From: Corallium rubrum
Taxonomy: Eukaryota; Cnidaria; Anthozoa; Scleralcyonacea; Coralliidae
Direction: 5' to 3'
Assembly (NCBI GenBank): GCA_964035015.1
Contig: OZ035997.1
Coordinates: 16,103,467-16,167,466 of the forward strand
Length of the DNA: 64,000 nt
Program-made: the position numbers and the translations under genes
Shown here: in pieces, positions 56,501-64,000 of the stretch
Numbering within the stretch: position 1 is the first letter of the stretch
How the letters are laid out: every line of letters begins with the position of its first letter
Notes under the pieces: model-generated
Told to the model about the DNA's origin: nothing
Seen by the model: the letters and a program-made list of their open reading frames with translations, nothing else
The model's database searches: none

Positions 56501-59500
56501 CTTTTACAGGCCTATTGACTTCTTTTGATTCTTTTATTCCGTTCTCCTATAAAAGAGGTCTGATTTTTTCATTACTCAACCGTTGTTTTAATATTTGTTC
56601 TACGTATGCCATTTTTCATGTCGAACTAGAAAAGCTCAGACGCATTTTCATTAGCAATGGTTACCCAGAAAAATTTCTTGATAGCTGCATTGCCACTTTT
56701 CTTGACAAGTTCTTTTCAAAATCAACTAAAATACCTACGGTTCCTAAACGCATTGTTTACTTTTCTTTACCATTTACTGGACAACATTTCCTTCAAATCC
56801 GAACCCAAATGAGAAAACTTTTCTCATCTGCTTATCCTCATATCGACATTAGGTATATTGCTCGTCCTTCGGTTAGGCTTTTCCATTTCTTTTCTTTCAA
56901 AGACAAGATTCCTTTTCGTCTAAGATCACGTGTCGTTTATCGTTTAATGTGTCGAAGCTGCGGAGCTTCGTATGTCGGAGAAACAATCCGACACTTACAT
57001 ACACGTGTTTCGGAGCACATGGGAATCTCACCCCTCACTGGAAAGAAACGCACTAACCCTTCTCCCACTAACATTCTCTCTCATCACCATGACACTGGTC
57101 ACCCTGTCTCATTTGATGATTTTAAAATCATTTCTTCTTGTTCTTTTGAGTCTGAACTTCTTCTCCGAGAAAGCTTACTTATTCGCAAACTTAAACCTTC
57201 TCTAAATGGTAATATTGGTTCTGCGCCACTCTTCCTTTTATAATTTTATTTCCTTTTTGTCTGTCACTTCTGCTTATAATTTTATTTATAGTAACACTCT
57301 CTGATTGGTTATTGCATGCATATTTTATGACAACTCTGTAATTATATATTTAGTCTCATTACACTCATGTAAATTATTCTCTGAAGATGTTGTGATAATA
57401 ACAACGAAACGTTAGAACTTTATTAAATATTATGATTTTACTCTCGTGTCCAACTCAATGGCTCTTATGAAAATAATATGCTGGGCTTTGATATTCATAA
57501 TTAGATTACGCTTCCCGCCTGGTCAATCAATAACTGATGGTTGATACTAAAACAATTAGACAACTCGCCCTCGTTTTCTATAAGCAAATTCAGCTCTAGA
57601 AAACTCGGTCTCGTTGTCTAATTGTTAACTATAATCGCTTTCAACTTGGTAACCCATGTTGTTCACACGAGATTGGGGGGCAACATCTCTAGCTAGCAAT
57701 CGTTTACTGGCGTCTGCTACTTGGGTCCGTTACTGGATGGACTAGGCTACAGAGAGGTTTCCACCTTCCAAGTCAGGTTCAGTGTATGGCTGCATGGTTT
57801 TCTGGGCGTATTCCTTTAGCAATTTAGTGCTTAGGGCTCCGACTATGCGGGGTAGTCGGGCATTGCATGCGATTTTGCTGTTTTGTCAATGATATCCTCA
57901 TTGTGGGATTGTAGCCCTGCCGTAGAATTTGAGTAGCCTGGGTTTATGCTACCCTCTAGGCAACCCCGTGCGTAATTGCTTTGTCCGTCTGTGTTTCGCG
58001 CGAAGGTCAGTGGTACGAGGCGCACGGAGTACGTGCTTTACAAAGCACTTCTTGTTATTTTATTCAATTTATAAATATTTTCGTTAAGTTGTTGCGTTTA
58101 CAGCTGACAAAAGAACTCAGAGAACTAAAAAAAAACAACAACTCGCTGCAAGATGCGAGCTACAATCTTGGACAAAATTGTTGAGAAAATTTTGGAATTT
58201 CACTTAGTGTTAATATTTAAACATAAAAATACGATAATAACTTTAAGTATCCCCCCCCCCCTCCCCCAAATCAATGTTGGGTGACTCCTCTACCAAAATA
58301 TTCAACATTGATAAGGGGGGAGGGGGGGGGGGGGGGCAAAAAAATCAAAATAAACCTAAAATATGCAGTATTTTTCATATTTTTCAATTTTTCTCAAGTC
58401 TTTTTGTCCAAGATTGTCTGAGAATGGTTTTTATAAAATTATTAAATTTGTTAATGTATACGGGGTTAAATGATGGTATGGGTAAAGACTAGTGCCCAGG
58501 GTTTCTTGTCATTTCATTTATTATGCAATTGGACAGCCAATTAACCAATTAAACCAATTAAACACTATGACGTAGATCATTTGTAAGCAAAATTTACTGG
58601 GAAGATGGTCTTCAAAGGCTTACTTCCAGAGAAAACAAAGGCGTATATTTTATTTTGTGTGAGAGATCTAAAAGAAAAGCCCTCGAAAGTATCCACTGAT
58701 CTTGGTGTTTCACTTGCTACAATATATCGAATTAAGAAAAGTGGTTTGTCCTCATTGAAATCCGTCAAAAAGAAAGGCGGTCCTGGGCGACCTCGAAAAA
58801 TTAGCGTGCGCATGGAGAGACAGATCATTCGCCAAGTGTAGGTTTTGCGTAAAGATAATCCAAACTTTTGTTCTGGCCGCCTTTTGGAGGCGTGTGGGAT
58901 ACATATATAGAACGTGAGCAACCGAACAGTGCGTAGGCGATTGAATGAACATGGCTATGGATATATGCAGACGAGAAAAAAGGGAGTTCTTACTGGTAAA
59001 GACCTAATAAAGCGATATATATTTGCAAAAGAACTAAAAAAACCCAGACCAACCAATTTTTGGACTTCGCAAATAAACTTTTATTTAGATGGAGTTAGTT
59101 TTTATTATAAATGGAATCCAGCAGGCCAGGCTAGAGCACCTCAAGGACGTATATGGAGAACAAAAAAGGAAGGTTTAGCGGAAGGATGTACAGCGAAAGG
59201 GAGTAAGGAAGGTAGCGGTGGAAAAGTGGTTAAGCTATTTGTAAGCATTTCCTACAACAAAGAGTCATTGCATGCGACCCATACGAAAAACTTGATGGAC
59301 CATATTTTGAAGGATATGTACGGCGAACTTTTCCGGGTCTTTTCCAAAAAGCGGAAAAAGGAAGATCAATGCTTTGGCTTCAGGATGAGGATCCAAGCCA
59401 AAACTCAGCAGCTGTAAAGAAGGTGCTTAAAAGCATTAAAGTGGAATTGTTTTCCATTCCCGCTCGAAGTCCAGATCTCAATCCTATTGAAAATCTGTTT

Positions 59501-62474
59501 CATTTAGTAAGAAAAGAACTAACAAATCAAGCTTTAGAGCAAAATATTACACAAGAAAGTTACGAAGAATTCAAGCATCGCATCATTTCAACATTTCTTA
59601 ATTTTCCTTCTAACACAATTGACAACATTATTGACTCAATGAACAAGAGAATTGATTTAATAATACCTAGTAAAGGAAATAGAATAAAGTATTAATGAAT
59701 TATGCTGTTCATGCTGTATACTAACTAGTACATTAACAGAATTTGAATTAAGAATTAATTTAAATTATGTAAATTTATGTACATGTTGGCTAGGGTGGTT
59801 TACAGGCAACATGGCAAGTTCCGCTTTGTAAAGCGTGCACGCGTAGGTCTTATATTTTTACTGTTTCGAACAACTTGTCAAGCCAGTAAATGGTTTTATA
59901 GCAAAGAAAACCTATTTCACAGTACACAAACAATTATACTTAACAAATAATTTTAATATTTATATGTTGGCGTAAATAAAACACGGTTTACAACGGTTTA
60001 CACCGCTTTATTAAAAAAACCTTTGATGATCATACATTTTTGTAGAATGGTTGAAGTGGTGTAAACCGTGAATTTTTTAAGCTTTTTCCTCCCGGATTGT
60101 GGTATATGTAAAGCAATTGACGTGTTAACCATTGTTTAACCGTGGGTTTACGATGTTTTATCAACGTATTAACTGAGAAAATGACATAACAAAACGCAGT
60201 ACATCATGCTATTATACTGTCGTTGTATAAAGCTATTACTATGTCACTCACGAATACACAAGGTCGCCGAAGCATTTAGAGCACGGCTGGATACGACGCT
60301 GTCTAGCCTCGGGAATTTGAAATTTGAAGTCGAATACTTTCCATCTGACAGCCATCGTCTCGGTTTCACGCTCGTCTATAATGCCATTCTTGATGTACAG
60401 CAAACGACGCTTTGTTGTACAGAAAATCGGAGTATCCTTTACTAACTGTATATCGTGCGAGAAGTGGGTCTTCGGGGCAGGTAAATGAACGGGTTCGCCT
60501 TCAAGCATTAACAGCAAGTCGTGCCATGGTATACAGTAAGTGAAGCAGACCAGCGAAAATCATTAAGAAATATACATTCTTTATCTTGCACGCCAACCCA
60601 GGCAAAGCTCCCAGAAGCAGGATTGCAGAACGTGTCGAAAAGGAGCGTGAGTGGTTTTAAAATAAAAGTCTTGCCACAATTGGCGGGTCCTGTAATCATT
60701 ATGTTTTTGTATTTTCCACGGCCCTTCTCCAGTGCGGTTTTTATTGCTTCACCGAACTCATATTCACTATAATGTTATTGCTTTGTAATATTTCCCCAGC
60801 GGACCTTCGCCATTCGCCATTGCATCCAAGTGCACATTCTTTACTATTGGCCTCTTGCAATAAATCAACCCGAGATTTACTGGCGCGTTCAATTTTCCCC
60901 CGTACTTCTTTCATATCCCATGATGTTTCAATCAGCTCACAAACTACTTTTTGTGATCTACCAATCACAAACTCTGCGAGATCGTCTTTACCTTCCAGTT
61001 TCTGCTCGTACGCTAATGCTTGAAGTTCAGTTAAAGTTCTTATGTTCTTATTTAATACCACGTCCGATACTTGACAGGCGGTCAATCTTTTCTTTTTTGT
61101 ACTTCTTGACGTGGCAGATTGTTTACTTTTCCCCCGTTTCTTTCTCCCTTCCTTCAATTTAGCACTGGCTTTGTTTGTTCCTGGCTCTCCAGTATTTGCT
61201 AGGTCTGGATGACCTTCACTTTGTATGTAGCTGTCGTCGCTCTTCGTTACATAGCGCCACGCACTGTAATAATTGTGATGTCTACCGGAATAGTTGACTG
61301 TGATTCCATATCTGTCCTTTAAGTATTTCTTTGAACTAGACCATCGTTGAACTTTATCAAGCTTTACGGCAGCGTGATAATGTGTGCCTTTTACTTGATG
61401 GTTTTCCTCACTGCAACACCATTGAACGATTTTGGCACTTGTGTGGTCAAAAGACTTTATTAATGCCTCGGCGAATTCAAGTCGACTTGGAAATTTTGTC
61501 TTACTAGCTTGGCTATAAGTTACTAAATATACACATCTTGACTGGCTGGGCAATAAGTCAGCATTTGATTCGGCCTCACTCGCAGATGACTCATTATCTG
61601 TCGTGTTATACTGAAGTAAATACTTCATGTATTGCACACTTGGAAATGTTATTCATACGTAAACAAAAGTATCAAATTCAAGCCAGGGACATAAATAACC
61701 CTATTCAACCCTTTACATCCCCACATACCGCAATATTTTATCATTCTACTACAGACTGACTTTACTGATTACTGATGTGTTATTTCACAAATAACTCACA
61801 TAATCATGCACACACATACCAAAACACTGAGTAAATATGTAAACTTACTCACAGACAATCTTGGACAAAATTGTTGAGAAAATTTTGGAATTTCACTTAG
61901 TGTTAATATTTAAACATAAAAATACGATAATAACTTTAAGTATCCCCCCCCCCCCCCCCTCCCCCAAATCAATGTTGGGTGACTCCTCTACCAAAATATT
62001 CAACATTGATAAGGGGGGAGGGCAAAAAAATCAAAATAAACCTAAAATATGCAGTATTTTTCATATTTTTCAATTTTTCTCAAGTCTTTTTGTCCAAGAT
62101 TGTAGCTTCTACTGGACAAGAGATTTGACCCAAGCTGCGTTAATTAGACGTCAAGCGCTGTGTAAAAAATATATCCAGGTGCACATAACACGTTGTAACC
62201 ATGTGTAGTTAATGATGATTAAGTTGCAAAGTACATTTAATGTTTATGGTAATTGTACATTGAATAATGTCAAGGAACAAACCTCCATCAGATAACAAGC
62301 AACTAAAGTTGCACTTCGTCCTCTACCAGCTTTACAGTGTACATATACACAAGAATCTGAATTGTCAAATTCTTTAATGAAATCAACTCCTTTATGAAGT
62401 TTTTCAAGATTTGGAGCATTATTGAAGTCCGGTGTAGCCAGCCGCAAATGCTTTACTCCAAGCATATTCCATTC
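53595..62474 (-). CDS. PTPMT1: PTPMT1-like mitochondrial dual-specificity phosphatase, last two exons (partial)
   Basis: Exon 62474-62283 (192 nt) and terminal exon 53738-53595 (144 nt, TAA) are both phase 0 with AG/GT borders. The first encodes [19 protein letters not shown] and the active site [20 protein letters not shown], the HCx5R signature of dual-specificity phosphatases. The second encodes [15 protein letters not shown]...AIHNFY, the usual C-terminal helices. PTPMT1 removes the phosphate of phosphatidylglycerophosphate in the mitochondrial inner membrane during cardiolipin synthesis. The LGV.HLRL.T.D.....L..L..GV.F pattern before the active site favours PTPMT1 over other DUSPs. Upstream exons, including the mitochondrial targeting part, are not in the window. 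The 8.5 kb intron holds the Penelope pair and the Tc1/Rep composite. Confidence 0.88.
54648..56168 (-). CDS. Penelope-like element reverse transcriptase with GIY-YIG endonuclease, 5' truncated
   Basis: Open for 506 codons. RT motifs: [13 protein letters not shown] near the start, [39 protein letters not shown] and the catalytic [14 protein letters not shown] linker follows, then a GIY-YIG-type nuclease with the [20 protein letters not shown] signature and a final [20 protein letters not shown]. This is the canonical Penelope-like order. The N-terminal part is missing, since the frame starts shortly before RPG at the inverted junction. Catalytic YVDD is intact. The element copies by target-primed reverse transcription. 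Confidence 0.95.
   Translation of the reverse strand: MFNKNGVISDGHYRDLSPTGSRPGILYGLPKIHKLNVLLRPILSSVRSHSFNLAKFLVSLLRPFSNNAFSVFDSFSFVKELLDLSFNTNELFMASFDITSLFTNIPLNETIDIIIQKVFTGSTKFHGFSIFEFRKLLNLAVKNCHFLFNGEVYQQVDGVAMGSPLGPLFANIFLSHHECIWLNDCPSEFKPLFYRRYVDDCFILFRSRDHVLPFLNYLNSKHPKIKFTHELEVNKSLPFSDVNVNRSGGCFSTSVYRKPTFTGLLTSFDSFIPFSYKRGLIFSLLNRCFNICSTYAIFHVELEKLRRIFISNGYPEKFLDSCIATFLDKFFSKSTKIPTVPKRIVYFSLPFTGQHFLQIRTQMRKLFSSAYPHTDIRYIARPSVRLFHFFSFKDKIPFRLRSRVVYRFMCRSCGASYVGETIRHLHTRVSEHMGISPLTGKKRTNPSPTNILSHHHDTGHPVSFDDFKIISSCSFESELLLRESLLIRKLKPSLNGNIGSAPLFLL
56158..57243 (+). pseudogene. Second Penelope-like copy, more truncated, YVDD changed
   Basis: Begins within the RT palm ([20 protein letters not shown]) and runs to the same C-terminus as the left copy, with very few amino-acid changes. 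One of them changes the catalytic YVDD box to HVDD ([10 protein letters not shown]). The first RT motifs are absent, so it cannot be active. The first codons before EVYQQ come from the junction. Confidence 0.93.
57549..57628. mobile_element. Short foldback fragment, AAACAATTAGACAAC family
   Basis: Ends AAAACAATTAGACAAC and GTTGTCTAATTGTT are inverted. Related to 16,002-16,120. It abuts the right target duplication of the Penelope pair. Confidence 0.65.
57629..58162. other. PTPMT1-like intron between mobile elements
   Basis: No exon or repeat with clear boundaries was recognised in about 530 bp. Confidence 0.5.
58163..58416. repeat. Terminal direct repeat, left (MITE-like)
   Basis: 254 bp with 15-bp inverted ends and central poly-C and poly-G runs separated by TCAATGTTGGGTGACTCC. 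Near-identical to 61856-62102. Confidence 0.9.
58605..59695 (+). pseudogene. Tc1/mariner (IS630 superfamily) transposase, broken
   Basis: Starts [16 protein letters not shown] with a helix-turn-helix ([19 protein letters not shown]), then a GRPRK AT-hook-like motif, a second HTH ([13 protein letters not shown]) and the catalytic domain: first Asp in [12 protein letters not shown], second in LQDEDPSQN, and the Glu in LNPIENLF with 34 residues between the last two (DD34E). Two stops (58839-58841 after IRQV, and near 58909) and a frameshift before 59,369 disrupt it. The family cuts and pastes at TA sites, which agrees with the TA flanks of the composite. Confidence 0.9.
59696..60247. other. Spacer between the transposase and the Rep remnant
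   Basis: Contains repeated CGGTTTACA words at 59,990-60,012 (ACGGTTTACAACGGTTTACA) and inverted GTGTAAACCG at about 60,060, with GGGTTTACG at 60,145. They could be iterons of the Rep gene's origin, but this is only a suggestion. Confidence 0.4.
60248..61637 (-). pseudogene. HUH-endonuclease Rep with SF3 helicase, broken
   Basis: The first frame (61637-60741, 298 aa) has the three HUH motifs in order: VYLVTYSQA, the double-His THYHAAVKL, and a Tyr motif [12 protein letters not shown]; then a Lys/Arg-rich linker ([10 protein letters not shown]). Two further frames hold a superfamily 3 helicase: Walker A GPANCGKT (60699-60508), Walker [11 protein letters not shown], and then [10 protein letters not shown] and a C-terminal zinc-like CSKC (60517-60248). 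At least two frameshifts separate the parts. HUH plus SF3 helicase is the architecture of rolling-circle or rolling-hairpin initiators (CRESS-type or parvovirus-like Rep proteins and their cellular relatives). No capsid gene lies nearby. Whether it is an endogenised viral gene or part of a transposon cannot be settled here. Confidence 0.85.
61856..62102. repeat. Terminal direct repeat, right (MITE-like)
   Basis: 247 bp, same orientation as the left copy, with a longer poly-C and a shorter poly-G run. Followed by TA. Confidence 0.9.
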
Positions 62475-63147
62475 CTATACCGGGAAGAAAATGGAATAAG
62501 GGTTAAGAAACACGACAGAAGTAACGGTTGGACAACCAAGTTATGACAGTTGGAATTTAACCGATCTTCCCATAATGGGAATTACTGTAATACAATGATT
62601 ATCTCTACTCAAGCACGTGTATTGTAACTACTTTTTTCTAGAGGCAAGACGCCTGGTCAGGCGTTTACTTGGGCTACTGATATCCGGAGTTAGTTTGAGA
62701 TGCAATTGAAGTATGCTTCGGGACGTGTTGTAGCACTCTTCGTATTCTCTGGATATATAACAGATTTAATTATTTGTAGTGGATTGGATCACCGGATAAT
62801 AAGTTACTTACCATTTAGCTTCGTAAAACATACATCGCAGAGTCAAAGAACACCTTGACCAAAGGCAAAGATGTTCAAAGCGGCAAGCGTGACAAAATCA
62901 TGTACCCGAAGTAAATCGCGCAAAATATGCAAATTGGCGACGCAAAAAAAACAAAACAAACAGAAACGGAAACGCAACTGAGATTAACCTAGACAAGGCC
63001 TATACCCTATATGGTAACCTATATGGTAACCCGAGAAATAGGAAACACAGCTGGTACCTGTATTAGCATTGTAGGCTCAGAATCTGACAATCACAGCCGC
63101 GAATACAACTACATGTATAAAAGTGCAAATATCGAGAATTCTCACCA

Positions 63148-63280
63148 AGTTTCTGACCAATCATTTTGAAAGGTTCAGACAAAATATATAAAAATTAGTA
63201 TACTACAAAGTTATTACTTTGTAGTATACCAAATTATTATATATTTTCTCTGAACCCTTCATAATGATTGGTCGGAAACT
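63148..63280. mobile_element. Palindromic MITE, 133 bp
   Basis: AGTTTCTGACCAATCATTTT and complement form long arms through TATAAAAATTAGTATACTAC around a TTATTA-type loop near 63,213. Nearly all of it is base-paired. Confidence 0.85.
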
Positions 63281-63440
63281 GGCTGTTCATCTAATTAAAC
63301 TACATGTTCTAAGCATTAACAGTGAAGGAAAATTTCATGCATGTATATAAGAAACATACTGTAACATAATGAACATATGGGACCACTTTAAGAGCAAACT
63401 GGAACCACGCAGTTGCAAAAATACAACACCAAGGTTATTC

Positions 63441-63507
63441 AGTTGGAATCAAACCCGCGACGCTGCAATGCAAATGCAGCGCTGCGACCACTGGGCCACG
63501 GAGGGCA
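63441..63507 (-). ncRNA. tRNA-like sequence (SINE head or tRNA relic)
   Basis: The minus strand has an A-box-like TGGCCCAGTGGTCGCAGC and a B-box-like GGGTTTGATTCC, 30 bp apart. A hairpin GCTGCA/TGCAGC in between has the loop of an anticodon arm (TGC). The acceptor ends do not pair convincingly, so this is tRNA-derived rather than a functional tRNA. Confidence 0.6.
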
Positions 63508-64000
63508 TTGCCGAGAGTAATTAATCACGAATTCTGTTTAGTAAATATTGTATACTACGCGAGCCCTGATTGGTCAATTGCCGTGTTTGGATCAGAGTAT
63601 CCAACACGGAAAATTTCCGCCAAAACGATTTTTTGAAAATGTCGGACAGTACTGTATATCATATTCACTTGTGATTATTTTATAAAAGAAATATCAAATG
63701 GGTTTTCCGTGTTTGGAGACTCTTATCCAAACAATTGGGAAATTGCTCGACTTGATAGTTGCCGAATATAAACATTTTGAGACCAAACTGGGAGCAGTAG
63801 CGAAAACAAAACACTGAAGCTTCCAGCTGCAATAACACCACAATTACCTCCATTTTGATTGTTCTCAAGAGAAGATTCGATTTCTAAATTCTAAAATCAG
63901 CATGCACATTTCTCCCATAAACAATAAAGTTGCACTTTGTTAGTAATCTCGGTGTTCGGAACGAACTGCTCAAGAAATATGTTCCCACATTCGGACAATC

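Larger units (their letters stand above)
54386..57536. mobile_element. Two Penelope-like elements joined head to head within one target duplication
   Basis: A minus-strand copy (54,386 to about 56,165) and a plus-strand copy (about 56,166-57,536) are inverted and meet at their truncated 5' ends. The 3' ends, including the AACGAAACGTTAG region and the outermost CTAATTATGAATATCAAAGC, are mirror images. A 14-bp direct repeat ATGGTTGATACTAA flanks the pair (54372-54385 and 57537-57550), showing that both arrived as one insertion. The right end carries about 31 extra bases beyond the mirrored part. It is in the PTPMT1-like intron. Confidence 0.85.
58163..62102. mobile_element. Composite: two 250-bp MITE-like direct repeats around a Tc1 transposase and a HUH-Rep gene
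   Basis: Direct repeats 58163-58416 and 61856-62102 differ mostly in poly-C and poly-G length. Each starts CAATCTTGGACAAAATTGTT and ends with TTTTTGTCCAAGATTG, so each has its own inverted ends. TA occurs only outside the pair (GAGC-TA on the left, TA-GCTT on the right); the inner flanks are TC and GA. The whole 3.9 kb thus looks like one TA-target insertion. Inside are a Tc1/mariner transposase pseudogene (+) and an HUH-endonuclease/SF3-helicase pseudogene (-). Confidence 0.78.
62475..64000. other. PTPMT1-like upstream intron
   Basis: No further PTPMT1-like exon was found up to the window edge. It includes one palindromic element and one tRNA-like sequence (listed separately). Confidence 0.5.

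Overview
The window is eukaryotic nuclear DNA, almost certainly from an invertebrate animal and most likely a cnidarian such as an anthozoan. That taxonomic call is an inference from AT-rich, intron-rich sequence, animal genes with phase-consistent exons, and a dense mix of MITEs, Penelope-like, BEL/Pao, LINE, CACTA-like, Tc1/mariner, Polinton and retrozyme sequences. There is no bacterial gene organisation. Most usable coding signal lies in short spliced exons; the long ORFs belong to mobile elements or simple repeats.

Four host genes can be assembled from exons whose splice sites and reading phases agree. (1) 3.0-13.6 kb (+): the C-terminal eight exons of a TMEM145/GPR180-family seven-transmembrane protein; its 5' exons lie outside or were not found. 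(2) 19.0-22.7 kb (+): a complete three-exon CKS1/CKS2 cyclin-dependent kinase subunit of 88 aa. (3) 26.2-52.8 kb (+): a six-exon gene for an unrecognised protein of about 204 aa, whose 22.5 kb third intron holds nested transposons. (4) 53.6-62.5 kb (-): the last two exons of a PTPMT1-like mitochondrial phosphatase, with an 8.5 kb intron filled by mobile elements. Genes 3 and 4 converge.

The third intron of gene 3 is the most interesting region. At 30,216-50,312 there is an element with the hallmarks of a Polinton/Maverick: 5'-AGT...ACT-3' ends and a perfect 6-bp target duplication CATCTA. It is almost wholly a giant palindrome. Two inverted arms of about 4.88 kb each carry the same genes: an A32-like packaging ATPase with an N-terminal zinc finger, a 144-aa zinc-finger protein, and two related Cys/His proteins with an HPSQ motif. 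No polymerase, integrase, protease or capsid gene is visible. The centre (about 45,434) is made of 30-bp palindromic repeats. A 10.3 kb CACTA-like transposon (31,347-41,682, TA target duplication) is inserted in the left arm only. It encodes a zinc-finger/transposase pair and a spliced SAMD3-like accessory gene. The Polinton itself sits inside an older element with about 200-bp inverted ends.

Other notable items are a tandem-dimer retrozyme at 28.15-28.61 kb with two complete type I hammerhead ribozymes on the minus strand; two 5'-truncated Penelope-like elements joined head to head inside one 14-bp target duplication (54.4-57.5 kb); and a 3.9 kb TA-flanked composite (58.2-62.1 kb) in which two 250-bp MITE-like direct repeats enclose a broken Tc1/mariner transposase and a broken HUH-Rep/SF3-helicase gene. 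Many foldback MITEs lie in introns and intergenic DNA; several contain tRNA-like or hammerhead-like cores.
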